From NCBI GenBank assembly GCA_003454835.1, contig DMTA01000379.1:1-10045 (forward strand): a stretch of DNA of 10,045 bases. The letters are read 5' to 3'. The position numbers and the translations under genes were made by a program. The DNA is from Achromobacter sp. Its GTDB lineage: Bacteria; Pseudomonadota; Gammaproteobacteria; Burkholderiales; Burkholderiaceae_B. The notes below the pieces were generated by a model. The model was given only the letters and a program-made list of their open reading frames with translations. It made no database searches and was not told the origin of the DNA. Position 1 is the first letter of the stretch; every line of letters starts with the position of its first letter. Positions 1 to 6,791 of this stretch are shown here, in pieces.

Positions 1-497
1 CGTCCGGGCTGCTGCATCAGCGCATCGACCAGGGCCAGCTCGCGTGCGGTCAGCTCGATGCGCTGGCCGTCCACCTGCACCTCCTGGCGGATGCTGTCCA
101 GGCACAGGCGACCGAGCCGCTTCTGTGCGGGTGCATCGCTGCGGCGTCGTGCCAACGCGCGCAGGCGCGCTTCCAGTTCGCCCAGCGCGAAGGGCTTGGC
201 CAGGTAGTCGTCCGCGCCGGTATCCAGGGCGTGGACGCGGTCTTCGATGTCGATGCGCGCGGTCAGCGCCAGGACGGGCGTCTTGCTGCCCCGGTCGCGC
301 AGCCGGTGCAGGATGTCAAAGCCCGACATGCGCGGCAGGCCGATGTCCAGGATGACAAGATCGAAGGTCTCGTACTGCAGCACGCCGTCGGCGTTCAGGC
401 CGTCGTTCTGGCTGTCGACGGCATGGCCGAGACGACGCAGCCGGCGCACGAGTGCGTCGGACAAATCCTCATCGTCTTCGATTACCAGAATGCGCAT
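1..497 (-). CDS. OmpR-family response regulator, TctD-like (partial, C-terminus off window)
   Basis: This is the DNA-binding half of a two-component system, acting in the cytoplasm as a transcription factor switched on by phosphorylation. The 165 visible codons start at ATG 497-495 (MRILVIEDDED) and contain a full receiver domain: acidic pocket E7/D8/D9, phospho-acceptor D51 in VILDIGLP, T79 in LALTAR, and K101 in DDYLAKPF. A linker and the beginning of an OmpR/PhoB winged-helix domain (residues about 125 onwards, RIELTARELALVDAL) follow before the gene leaves the window. Wording such as DGLNAD and LEARLRAL resembles TctD, the regulator of tricarboxylate uptake, more than QseB, but this is a judgement from memory of the families. 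The gene diverges from a citrate transporter gene, which fits a citrate-responsive role. The partner histidine kinase would be expected further left, outside the window. Confidence 0.93.
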   Translation of the reverse strand, partial: MRILVIEDDEDLSDALVRRLRRLGHAVDSQNDGLNADGVLQYETFDLVILDIGLPRMSGFDILHRLRDRGSKTPVLALTARIDIEDRVHALDTGADDYLAKPFALGELEARLRALARRRSDAPAQKRLGRLCLDSIRQEVQVDGQRIELTARELALVDALMQQPG

Positions 498-516
498 AAA
501 GCGGATTGTCGCATGA

Positions 517-614
517 GGGGGAGCCCCCACGCCGCGCGCGCTTCGCACGCTAGCTGCCCCCCCGAGGGGGCGCTTTTCCCTTGGGGCGGCCCGGCGGGAA
601 AAGGAGTTCCCAAG
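517..614. repeat. Palindromic GC-rich interspersed intergenic repeat
   Basis: The gap between the response regulator and the transporter holds nested inverted repeats: GGGGG (517-521)/CCCCC (524-528), CCCCC (559-563)/GGGGG (566-570), CTTTTCCC (573-580)/GGGAAAAG (596-603) and CTTGGG (580-585)/CCCAAG (609-614). The overall wording (a C-run, GAGGGGGCGC, then TTGGGGCGGCCCGGCGGG) is like an element seen many times between genes in Burkholderiales genomes, as I recall it. No open reading frame or transposase accompanies it. It could act as a transcription-stopping or mRNA-end structure. The remainder of the gap (615-726) shows no convincing promoter to my eye. Confidence 0.65.
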
Positions 615-741
615 CGGCGGATGTGGCTTCGCGGCCAACAAAAACGACAGGTTCCAGACAGCTTTTCTTCCTAGTCTTGCGTACCCGCTTCCCCAGCCGG
701 AGGCAGGCACACATAACAACGACTAGCTGGAGATAACCCTC

Positions 742-2082
742 ATGCTTCTGACCCTGCTTGGCTTCGGCATGGTGATCACGTTCATGACGCTGATCATGAC
801 CAAGCGCCTGTCGCCGCTTGTCGCCCTCATCCTTGTCCCCATTATCTTTGCGCTGCTCGGCGGCTTTGGCGCGGGCATCGACAAGATGATGCTGGACGGC
901 ATCCGCAAGATCGCGCCGACCGGCGTGATGCTGATGTTCGCCATCCTGTATTTCGGCGTGATGATCGACGCGGGCCTGTTCGATCCCATCGTCGGCCGCA
1001 TCCTGCGCGCGGTGAAGGGCGATCCGCTGAAGATCGTGGTGGGCACGACCGTGCTGGCGCTGGTGATCTCGCTGGACGGCGACGGCTCCACCACCTACAT
1101 GATCGTGGTGGCGTCGATGTTGCCGCTGTACCGCCGCCTGAAGATGAACGCGCTGTCCATGACCTGCCTGGCGATGCTGGCCAGCGGCGTCATGAATCTG
1201 ACGCCGTGGGGCGGACCGACCGCGCGCGCCGCCAGCGCCCTGCACGTGGACGCGGGCGACATCTTTGTGCCGCTGGTGCCGGTGATGGGCGTGTCCATCG
1301 TGGCGATCCTGATCCTGGCGTTCTTCCTGGGCCTGCGCGAACGCCGCCGCCTGGGCGTGCTGGCGCTGCCGGAAGGCGCGTCGCTGCATGCCGGCTACGA
1401 CGAGGACGGTCCGAAGAACCTGCCCGAGATTGAGGTCGACCATGACCTGCGCCGTCCCAAGCTGCTGTGGGTGAACGCGGGCCTGACGCTGGCGCTGATG
1501 GTGAGCCTGGTGCTGGGCGTGTTGCCGCTGCCCGTGCTGTTCATGATCGCGTTCGCGATTGCGCTGATCATCAACTATCCGAACCTGGCCGAGCAGCGCC
1601 GCCGCGTGGCGCAGCATGCCGGCAACGTGCTGTCGGTGGTGTCGCTGATCTTCGCGGCGGGCATTTTCACCGGCATCCTCTCGGGCACCGGCATGGTCGA
1701 AGCCATGTCGCGCAGCCTGCTCGCCGTCATTCCCGACGCGCTGGGACCGTATCTGGCGGGCATCACCGCGCTGGTCAGCCTGCCGTTCACGTTCTTCATG
1801 TCGAACGACGCCTTCTACTTCGGCGTGCTGCCCATCCTGAGCGAAGCGGCGCAAGGTTACGGGATCACCCCCGTCGAGATGGCGCGCGCTTCGCTGATCG
1901 GCCAGCCCGTCCACCTGCTCAGCCCGCTTGTGCCTTCCACCTACCTGCTCGTTGGCCTGGCCGGCGTGGAGTTCGGCGACCACCAGCGCTATGCGCTGAA
2001 GTGGGCCACGATGGTCTGCATGGTGATGCTGGTTGCCGCCCTGGCGTTCGGTCTGTTCCCCCTGGTGGGCGCGGCCGCCTGA
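742..2082 (+). CDS. CitMHS-family citrate-metal:proton symporter
   Basis: This is an inner-membrane carrier of 446 aa that should import citrate, probably as a complex with a divalent metal ion, in symport with protons. It is hydrophobic nearly throughout, with about 11-12 likely membrane segments split by a charged cytoplasmic loop (about 198-240). Family signatures are visible in order: LDGDGSTTY (111-119), NLTPWGGPTARA (152-163), MSNDAFYFG (353-361) and the C-terminal QPVHLLSPLVPSTYLLVG (388-405). The length matches the family. The start ATG at 742 is preceded by a CTGGAGA ribosome site at 727-733. The gene diverges from a TctD-like regulator and is followed after 41 nt by an SDR gene, so both are probably co-transcribed. 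Substrate within the family (Mg-, Ca- or other metal-citrate) cannot be decided from sequence. Confidence 0.92.
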   Translation: MLLTLLGFGMVITFMTLIMTKRLSPLVALILVPIIFALLGGFGAGIDKMMLDGIRKIAPTGVMLMFAILYFGVMIDAGLFDPIVGRILRAVKGDPLKIVVGTTVLALVISLDGDGSTTYMIVVASMLPLYRRLKMNALSMTCLAMLASGVMNLTPWGGPTARAASALHVDAGDIFVPLVPVMGVSIVAILILAFFLGLRERRRLGVLALPEGASLHAGYDEDGPKNLPEIEVDHDLRRPKLLWVNAGLTLALMVSLVLGVLPLPVLFMIAFAIALIINYPNLAEQRRRVAQHAGNVLSVVSLIFAAGIFTGILSGTGMVEAMSRSLLAVIPDALGPYLAGITALVSLPFTFFMSNDAFYFGVLPILSEAAQGYGITPVEMARASLIGQPVHLLSPLVPSTYLLVGLAGVEFGDHQRYALKWATMVCMVMLVAALAFGLFPLVGAAA

Positions 2083-2123
2083 TTCCCCGCGGCGCGTGCC
2101 GCACGACACTGAAAGGAAGCACC

Positions 2124-2864
2124 ATGGCTTTGCGCATCGCCTACGTCACCAGCGGCATGGGCCATACCGGCACCGCGATCTGCCAGGCGCTGCATCGCGC
2201 CGGCCATCGCGTCATCGCCGGCTGCGGTCCGCGCTCGTCCCGCAAGGACCACTGGCTGAAGGAACAGAAGTCGTTGGGTTACGACTTCATCGCCTCGGAA
2301 GGCGACGCCACCGACTGGGCATCGACCGAGGCCGCCTTCGCGAAGGTCCGGCGCGAGGTCGGCGAGATCGACGTGCTGGTCAATAACGCCGGCTCCATGC
2401 TGGACATGCGCTTTCGGCAGATGAGCCACGCCGACTGGTCGGCGGTTCTGCGCAGCAACCTGGACACGCTCTTCAACAGCACCAAGCAGGTCGTCGACAG
2501 CATGGCGGACCGAGGCTGGGGGCGGATCATCAACATCGGGTCGGTGGCGGCCGAGAAAGGCCAGATCGGCCAGATCAACTTCGCGACCGCCAAGGGCGCG
2601 GTTATCGGCTTCACGCGCTCGCTCGCGCAGGAAGTCGCGGCGCGCGGGGTGACGGTGAACCTGGTGTCGCCGGGCTTTATCGCCGACGACACGGTCCGCG
2701 CCTTCCCGCCCGCGCTGCTGGACCGCATTGTGGAAAGCGTGCCGGTCGGCAGACTGGGCACGGCGCAGGATCTGGCCGGCCTGTGCGTGTGGCTGGCTTC
2801 TGACGAGGCCGCGTTTGTCACCGGCGCCAATTACGCCATCAACGGCGGCGTGTACATGAGCTGA
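2124..2864 (+). CDS. SDR-family protein, PhaB (acetoacetyl-CoA reductase) homologue with altered active site
   Basis: A 246-aa soluble protein of the short-chain dehydrogenase/reductase fold, exactly the length of PhaB, with which it appears collinear (for example GTAIC at 16-20, DFIASEG at 54-60, MADRGWGRI at 127-135, AQEVAARGVTVN at 168-179). Retained features are NNAG (87-90), N112, S140, K157 and R40, the last expected to favour NADP. Two features are not. The usual catalytic Tyr of YxxxK is Phe at 153 (codon TTC, 2580-2582), and the TGxxxGxG dinucleotide motif reads TSGMGHTG (9-16). The reading frame is intact and has a good AAAGGAAG ribosome site (2112-2119). Lying 41 nt behind the citrate transporter gene, it is probably in the same operon. 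It may be a pseudoenzyme, or an enzyme with changed chemistry; ordinary ketoacyl reductase activity is doubtful. Confidence 0.9.
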   Translation: MALRIAYVTSGMGHTGTAICQALHRAGHRVIAGCGPRSSRKDHWLKEQKSLGYDFIASEGDATDWASTEAAFAKVRREVGEIDVLVNNAGSMLDMRFRQMSHADWSAVLRSNLDTLFNSTKQVVDSMADRGWGRIINIGSVAAEKGQIGQINFATAKGAVIGFTRSLAQEVAARGVTVNLVSPGFIADDTVRAFPPALLDRIVESVPVGRLGTAQDLAGLCVWLASDEAAFVTGANYAINGGVYMS

Positions 2865-2885
2865 TGCGGGGGAGTCTGGCCCGCA
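2865..2885. terminator. Candidate hairpin between convergent genes
   Basis: TGCGGG (2865-2870) and CCCGCA (2880-2885) form a 6-bp stem with a 9-nt loop directly after the SDR stop codon, facing the end of a convergent gene. No T-run follows on either strand, so an intrinsic terminator is only a guess. Confidence 0.3.
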
Positions 2886-2887
2886 GG

Positions 2888-3292
2888 TCAGTGCCCGTGG
2901 CTTTTCAGGAAATCGGCGATGGACGTCTCGGTGCGCTTGCTGTCCGCCAGCCATTCCACGCGCCATTCCGTGATGCGTTCTGCGGTGTAGTGTTCAAAAA
3001 CGCCTGGCGTGGGTTCGTTGATGGACTCCAGCTGCCGCACCAGCACCAGCGGTTGTTCCGCGCCCGGCGTGTCTTGCGAAAACGCCGCGGCGTCTTCGAA
3101 GGTGTCAAAGGCGTAGTAGTAATCGTCGCCGTCATGCAGGTCTTCGCCGCCCGCGTGCGGGTGCACCCACACGCGATATTCCAGGACGTCGTCGTAGAAA
3201 TAACCGCCGCCCGATTTGGTCATGGCGGGGTATTCGCCCACCTGATCGGGATCGATGGCGACGGGGTGAGCGGAGGAAAGAGGTGGCGTCAT
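2888..3292 (-). CDS. Small conserved-looking hypothetical protein
   Basis: A 134-aa acidic, soluble protein with no signal peptide or membrane segment. The centre is rich in aromatic and acidic residues: GGGYFYDDVLEYRVWVHP (28-45), then DGDDYYYAFDTFEDA (54-68), followed by LVLVRQLESINEP (82-94) and EWRVEWL (109-115). I recognise the general wording from proteins of this bacterial group, some of which I recall being labelled acetyltransferase, but no acetyl-CoA binding motif of the GNAT type is visible and I assign no function. ATG at 3292-3290 gives the longest frame; a second ATG at 3223-3221 (M24, just before the strongly protein-like core) is a possible true start. Neither has a clear ribosome site. 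The gene lies 76 bp downstream of the Bug gene on the same strand and converges with the SDR gene. Confidence 0.75.
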   Translation of the reverse strand: MTPPLSSAHPVAIDPDQVGEYPAMTKSGGGYFYDDVLEYRVWVHPHAGGEDLHDGDDYYYAFDTFEDAAAFSQDTPGAEQPLVLVRQLESINEPTPGVFEHYTAERITEWRVEWLADSKRTETSIADFLKSHGH

Positions 3293-3324
3293 GGTGAGCG
3301 GCGGATAAGGTTGAAGCGCTGCGG

Positions 3325-3330
3325 ATTGTG
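3325..3330 (-). promoter_or_regulatory. Weak candidate -10 element for the small hypothetical gene
   Basis: Read on the minus strand, TGCCACAAT ends in a -10-like hexamer CACAAT about 33 nt before the start codon of the 134-aa protein. The -35 region is poor, so this is only a candidate. The surrounding gap (3293-3368) is also flanked by a 9-bp inverted repeat, TGAGCGGCG (3295-3303) and CGCCGCTCA (3363-3371). Confidence 0.22.
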
Positions 3331-3368
3331 GCAGGCCGACACCTTAGCGCATTCTGGCGCCACGCCGC

Positions 3369-4337
3369 TCAGTTCGCCAGCTTCACCGCGCCGCTGTCGA
3401 TCAGGGTCTTCCATTTGGCGTTGTCCGCCTGGATGAATTTCAGCAGGTCTTCCCGCGACCCGCCGCCGGCCAGCATGCCGGCGTTGTCGACCGCCGCCTT
3501 GAACGCCGGCGTGGCGACGGCGGCGCGCAGGGCGGCATTGATGGGTTCAAGCTGTTCGCTCGTGATGGCATTGCTGGCCGCCACCGAAAACCATTGCGTC
3601 GCGGCGTAGCCCTTGAAGCCCGATTCCTCCACCGTGGGCACGTCGGGCAGGCTGTCCAGGCGATAGGGCGTCGTCACGGCGTAAGCCTTCAGGGCGCCGG
3701 ACTTGATCTGCGGCATGACCGGTGCGGATCCCAGGATGGCCAGCGGAATCTGTCCGCCGGCAACGTCGGCCACTGCCTGGCCGCCGCCCTTGTAGGGCAC
3801 GTGCACGATGCGGGTGCCGGCATATTGATTCAGCAACTCGCCCGCCAGGTTCTGCGAGGTGCCGTTGCCCGAGCTGCCATAGCTCCAGGCATCGGGTTGT
3901 CGGCGGGCGTCGGCGAGCACGTCCTGCAGGCTGTTCTTGGCGTCGCGCGCGGGGCCGACGATCACCATGGGGCCTTGCGCCATCAGCATCACGGGGGCCA
4001 GCTCGCGGCCGATGTCGGGTTGCGGCGTCGGGTAGATGAGGGGGCCTGGCACGGTGAGCAGATAGCCGTCGGCGGCCTTGCTGCGCGCGACCAGTTGAAG
4101 CGCGATCGCGCCCGAGGCCCCGGGACGGTTCTCCACGATGACGTTCAGGCCCGTCTGGCGCGCCAGCTCCTGCGCCGCGATGCGGGTCAGCACGTCCGCC
4201 GTGCCGCCGGGCACGAAGCCCACCACCCACGTGATCTGTTTGGCTGGCCATTGAGAATTGCTGTCGGCGGCGGTGGCGGCCGCGGCGGGCAGGGCGATGC
4301 TCAGAAGCATCGCGCAGCATTGGATAGCGAATTTCAT
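3369..4337 (-). CDS. Bug-family (TTT) periplasmic solute-binding receptor
   Basis: A 322-aa periplasmic binding protein of the Bug/TctC family, which captures small, usually carboxylated, organic compounds. Residues 1 to about 24 are a signal peptide (hydrophobic core AMLLSIALPAAAATA); although C7 and C8 occur early, there is no lipobox. Family landmarks follow: VVGFVPGGTADVLTR (38-52), ENRPGASG (69-76), GSSGNGTSQN (154-163), VPYKGGGQAVADVAGGQI (180-197), LPDVPTVEESGF (230-241). Length is typical. ATG at 4337-4335 is preceded by AAGGGGA. The gene lies 41 nt behind the sulfatase gene, so the two are probably one transcript. No TctA/TctB membrane subunits are present in the window, so it is an orphan receptor here, as is common in Alcaligenaceae. 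The ligand is unknown; the neighbour suggests an organic sulfate or a product of its cleavage. Confidence 0.92.
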   Translation of the reverse strand: MKFAIQCCAMLLSIALPAAAATAADSNSQWPAKQITWVVGFVPGGTADVLTRIAAQELARQTGLNVIVENRPGASGAIALQLVARSKAADGYLLTVPGPLIYPTPQPDIGRELAPVMLMAQGPMVIVGPARDAKNSLQDVLADARRQPDAWSYGSSGNGTSQNLAGELLNQYAGTRIVHVPYKGGGQAVADVAGGQIPLAILGSAPVMPQIKSGALKAYAVTTPYRLDSLPDVPTVEESGFKGYAATQWFSVAASNAITSEQLEPINAALRAAVATPAFKAAVDNAGMLAGGGSREDLLKFIQADNAKWKTLIDSGAVKLAN

Positions 4338-4378
4338 GTTTTCCCCTTGATTTCTGCTATCGGTGATTCGTCTTGCGC

Positions 4379-5710
4379 TCAGCCGGGATCCCGCTTGCCG
4401 GGCGGCGTGTTCGGATGTTCGGCGCACGACTGGTTGAACGCCTGCACCATTTTCAGGATGGGGCCGAGCACCCACGTGTTGAAGATGAGAATGTCGCTCT
4501 CCTCCTTGGGGTCCTGCAGCAGATTGAACAGATAGGGGGATTCCAGTTTGCCCTTGCCCTCGTTGACCTCGGGCTCCCAGTAGAAGTGCAGCTTCCAGTC
4601 GCGCCATTTCACGGCGCGCAGGTCGCCCTTGATGTAGAACAGGAATCCCTCGCGCAGGGATTTCGGGCTGGCTCCGGTAAAGAAGTCGGTCTGGTCGATG
4701 CCGTCGATGGGCCGGTCCTGCGGAATATCTGCGCCGCCAATGCGGGACAGCGTCGTGTACAGATCGGTCACGTGGACCATCTCGTTGGACACCTGACCCG
4801 GCTGCACGCGGCCCGGCCAGCGGATGATGAAGGGCACGCGCAAGCTGCCTTCCATGGCGGTATGGTAGGTGCCGCTCCAGGGCCCTGCGGTGCCGCGATA
4901 AGGCTTGCGGTATTCGGGGCCGTTGTCGCTGCAGAAGATGAACACGGTGTCCTCGCGCAGGTTCAGTGCGTCCACGGCCTGCACGATCTGGCCGACGCGA
5001 TGGTCCATTTCGACCATGGAGTCCGCGAAGTCGCCCGCGCCCGTGCGCCCGGCAAAGTCGGGGTGCGGCAGGGTGGGAAAGTGCAGATGCACCAGCGGCA
5101 GATACAGGAAGAACGGGCGCGCCGCCTCGGCATGCTTGCGCATGAATCCGATGGACCGGTCCACCAGTTCGGCGTCGATGCCGCGCCGCGTGTCCAGATC
5201 GTAGACCTTGACGTTCTCCGACGGCCCGCCGGCTTCGCCTTGCATGATGTGCGGAATGTCCGCCACCGTGGGATCGAAGCCGATCGACGACGTGAACTGG
5301 CTTTCGTCGGTGGTGCGCGGGATGCCGTACCACTCGTCAAAACCCCGGTCGCTGGGATAGCGCCCGGGGATGTCGCCCAGATGCCATTTGCCGAAATGCG
5401 CGGTGGCGTAGCCCTGGCCCGACAGCTGTTGGGCCAGCGTGATCTCGTCGCGTGCAAGCCCTTGCGGCAGGCCGGGCGGCACGGATTGCAGGCAGCCCGT
5501 CCGGATGGGGTGACGCCCGCTCATCAGCGCCGAGCGCGTGGGCACGCAGTCGCTCTCCACGTTGAAGTTCTGCAGCAGCAGGCCCTCGGCGGCCAGACGG
5601 TCGATGTTTGGCGTCGGCGCGCCGCGCAGGGCGCCGCCGCCATAACAGCCAAGTTCTCCCCATCCCAGATTGTCGGCCACGATCAAGACGATGTTCGGCT
5701 TGTGTTCCAT
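4379..5710 (-). CDS. Type I (formylglycine-dependent) sulfatase, arylsulfatase-like
   Basis: A 443-aa hydrolase of the alkaline-phosphatase superfamily expected to release sulfate from organic sulfate esters. The CxPxR signature is C55-V-P-T-R59 within ESDCVPTRSALMSGR; C55 would be converted to formylglycine. Other active-site elements are VADNLGWGELG (11-21, D13), HFGKWHLG (105-112, with K108 and H110), H208 in PLVHLHFP, and CSDNGPEY (260-267, with D262 and N263). The second Asp of the usual DD pair is Asn14, and the EGG-type lysine motif reads TYHTAMEGSLRVP (281-293), without the usual Lys. I recall both features from one arylsulfatase subfamily. There is no signal peptide, so it should act in the cytoplasm. 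ATG at 5710 is the natural start. It heads an operon with the Bug receptor and diverges from a LysR gene. The true substrate is unknown. Confidence 0.92.
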   Translation of the reverse strand: MEHKPNIVLIVADNLGWGELGCYGGGALRGAPTPNIDRLAAEGLLLQNFNVESDCVPTRSALMSGRHPIRTGCLQSVPPGLPQGLARDEITLAQQLSGQGYATAHFGKWHLGDIPGRYPSDRGFDEWYGIPRTTDESQFTSSIGFDPTVADIPHIMQGEAGGPSENVKVYDLDTRRGIDAELVDRSIGFMRKHAEAARPFFLYLPLVHLHFPTLPHPDFAGRTGAGDFADSMVEMDHRVGQIVQAVDALNLREDTVFIFCSDNGPEYRKPYRGTAGPWSGTYHTAMEGSLRVPFIIRWPGRVQPGQVSNEMVHVTDLYTTLSRIGGADIPQDRPIDGIDQTDFFTGASPKSLREGFLFYIKGDLRAVKWRDWKLHFYWEPEVNEGKGKLESPYLFNLLQDPKEESDILIFNTWVLGPILKMVQAFNQSCAEHPNTPPGKRDPG

Positions 5711-5811
5711 TGTGCTCTCGCCTCGTTGAATGCTCGGGTTGATCCCAGGATTCTAGGAGGGCAAGGTCGCCGTTATATTCCCGAAAGTACCTAAATGAAT
5801 GAACTTTGGTT
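5711..5811. promoter_or_regulatory. Divergent sulfatase/LysR control region
   Basis: This 101-bp gap must hold both promoters and the LysR operator. It is noticeably more AT-rich at 5770-5811. The best dyad I see is AAAGT (5784-5788) and ACTTT (5803-5807), 14 nt apart, right against the LysR start; such placement fits autorepression. Towards the sulfatase, a minus-strand TATAAC lies within this AT-rich stretch (about 5772-5777) as a possible -10, with only a weak -35. The exact sites are guesses; the regulatory role of the gap follows from the gene layout. Confidence 0.5.
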
Positions 5812-6714
5812 ATGAATCTGTCGCTGCGGGATATCGAATATTTCCTCGCCGCCGTCGAGTACGGCAACCTGGAACGCGCCGCCGCGTCGTTCGGCGTCAG
5901 CCAGCCGGCGCTGTCGAAATCGCTGCAACGGCTGGAGGCCGATACGGGGCTGGCGTTGCTGGACCGCAGCGGCCGTGGGCTGCGCCTGACGTCCGCCGGG
6001 CTGGTGTTCCTGGAACATGCCAAACGGCTGTGGGCCGAGTACCTGGACGCCATGCGCCATGCGGCGGAATTGCGCGTGGGCCAGGCGGGATTGCTGCGCG
6101 TGGGGGTAACGGGCGCGACCGTCGACAGCGTGGCGATGCCGGCGATGCGGCACCTGCTGCCGCGCCGACCGGCGCTGCGGGTGCAATTGACGCAGGGGTT
6201 ATCGGATGACCTGAACGAGCAGGTCGCCAGCGGCAAGCTGGACCTGGCCGTGACGCCCATCTATGCGGACGTGCCTTCGACCCTGCACCATGAACCGATC
6301 ATGGAAGACCGCCTTTGCGTGGCGGCCAGCCGCCATCATCCGCTGGCCACGCGCCGCAAACTGGCATTGCGCGATCTGGCGGACCTGCGGTGGATCCTGC
6401 CCAAGCCTTCCTCGATTGCCCGCAAGGCCCTGGATGCGCGGTACGCGGAAAGCAGCCTGCCGTTGCCCGCCGCGGCGCTGGAGGTCGAGCACTTTTCCAA
6501 GGGCACGCTGGAACTGCTGGCGCTGACGGATCTGCTGGCGCTGTTGCCGCAAAGCGCGTTGGAGACGGAGGCGGACGTCGTCGCGCTGCCGGTGGCGCTG
6601 GGCCGGCCGCTGCCGCGCGCCATTGCGCTGATCTCCCGGCAGGGAACCGCCTGGTCACCGCTGATGCATGAATTCCGGCGCGCCATTCTGGATTGCGCAG
6701 CGGGCATGCGCTGA
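5812..6714 (+). CDS. LysR-type transcriptional regulator
   Basis: A 300-aa cytoplasmic regulator of standard length. Residues 1-65 form the winged helix-turn-helix (LRDIEYFLAAVEYGNLERA, then FGVSQPALSKSLQRLEADTG), followed by a linker helix and an effector-binding domain from about residue 92 (LLRVGVTGATVDSVAMP) to the end. ATG at 5812 gives the usual LysR start MNLSLRDIEYF; a TTG two codons upstream (5806) is possible but unlikely. It diverges from the sulfatase-Bug operon over 101 bp, the classic arrangement for a LysR that controls the opposite operon and itself, probably in response to the compound captured or cleaved there. A CysB/Cbl-like role in sulfur limitation is possible but not shown by the sequence. 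Confidence 0.93.
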   Translation: MNLSLRDIEYFLAAVEYGNLERAAASFGVSQPALSKSLQRLEADTGLALLDRSGRGLRLTSAGLVFLEHAKRLWAEYLDAMRHAAELRVGQAGLLRVGVTGATVDSVAMPAMRHLLPRRPALRVQLTQGLSDDLNEQVASGKLDLAVTPIYADVPSTLHHEPIMEDRLCVAASRHHPLATRRKLALRDLADLRWILPKPSSIARKALDARYAESSLPLPAAALEVEHFSKGTLELLALTDLLALLPQSALETEADVVALPVALGRPLPRAIALISRQGTAWSPLMHEFRRAILDCAAGMR

Positions 6715-6750
6715 GCACGGCGACAGGGGCGCAACGGCGGTTTTCGGCTG

Positions 6751-6759
6751 TGCCACAAT
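6751..6759 (+). promoter_or_regulatory. Weak candidate extended -10 before lipoprotein gene
   Basis: TGCCACAAT (6751-6759), preceded by TG at 6749-6750, ends in the -10-like CACAAT about 33 nt before the lipoprotein ATG. The -35 area is poor. The same TGCCACAAT is found at the same distance before the gene starting at 3292 on the other strand. Confidence 0.28.
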
Positions 6760-6791
6760 GGTCCGCTTTCAATTCATCAGGAGCGGGGTTC

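Noticed and set aside
550..2109. Long minus-strand open frame antisense to the citrate transporter
   Set aside because: Its translation is an implausible His/Gln/Arg-rich string typical of the reverse strand of a GC-rich membrane-protein gene; the plus strand has all CitMHS motifs.
1467..2123. Upstream in-frame extension of the SDR gene into the transporter gene
   Set aside because: The extension is out-of-frame transporter sequence; ATG 2124 has a ribosome site and aligns with the PhaB N-terminus.
2580..2582. Possibility that F153 of the SDR reflects a sequencing error
   Set aside because: TTC for Phe and TAC for Tyr differ by one base, so an error cannot be excluded at that site alone, but the independent changes in the nucleotide-binding motif make a real divergent protein more likely.
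4338..5333. Upstream in-frame extension of the Bug gene through the sulfatase gene
   Set aside because: It is the shadow frame of the sulfatase; the real Bug start is ATG 4337 with a signal peptide and ribosome site.
4373..5794. Plus-strand open frame antisense to the sulfatase
   Set aside because: No domain or start signal; the minus-strand frame carries the sulfatase signature.
6693..6791. Longer start for the lipoprotein, overlapping the LysR gene
   Set aside because: It would bury the signal peptide and lipobox; ATG 6792 has its own ribosome site.
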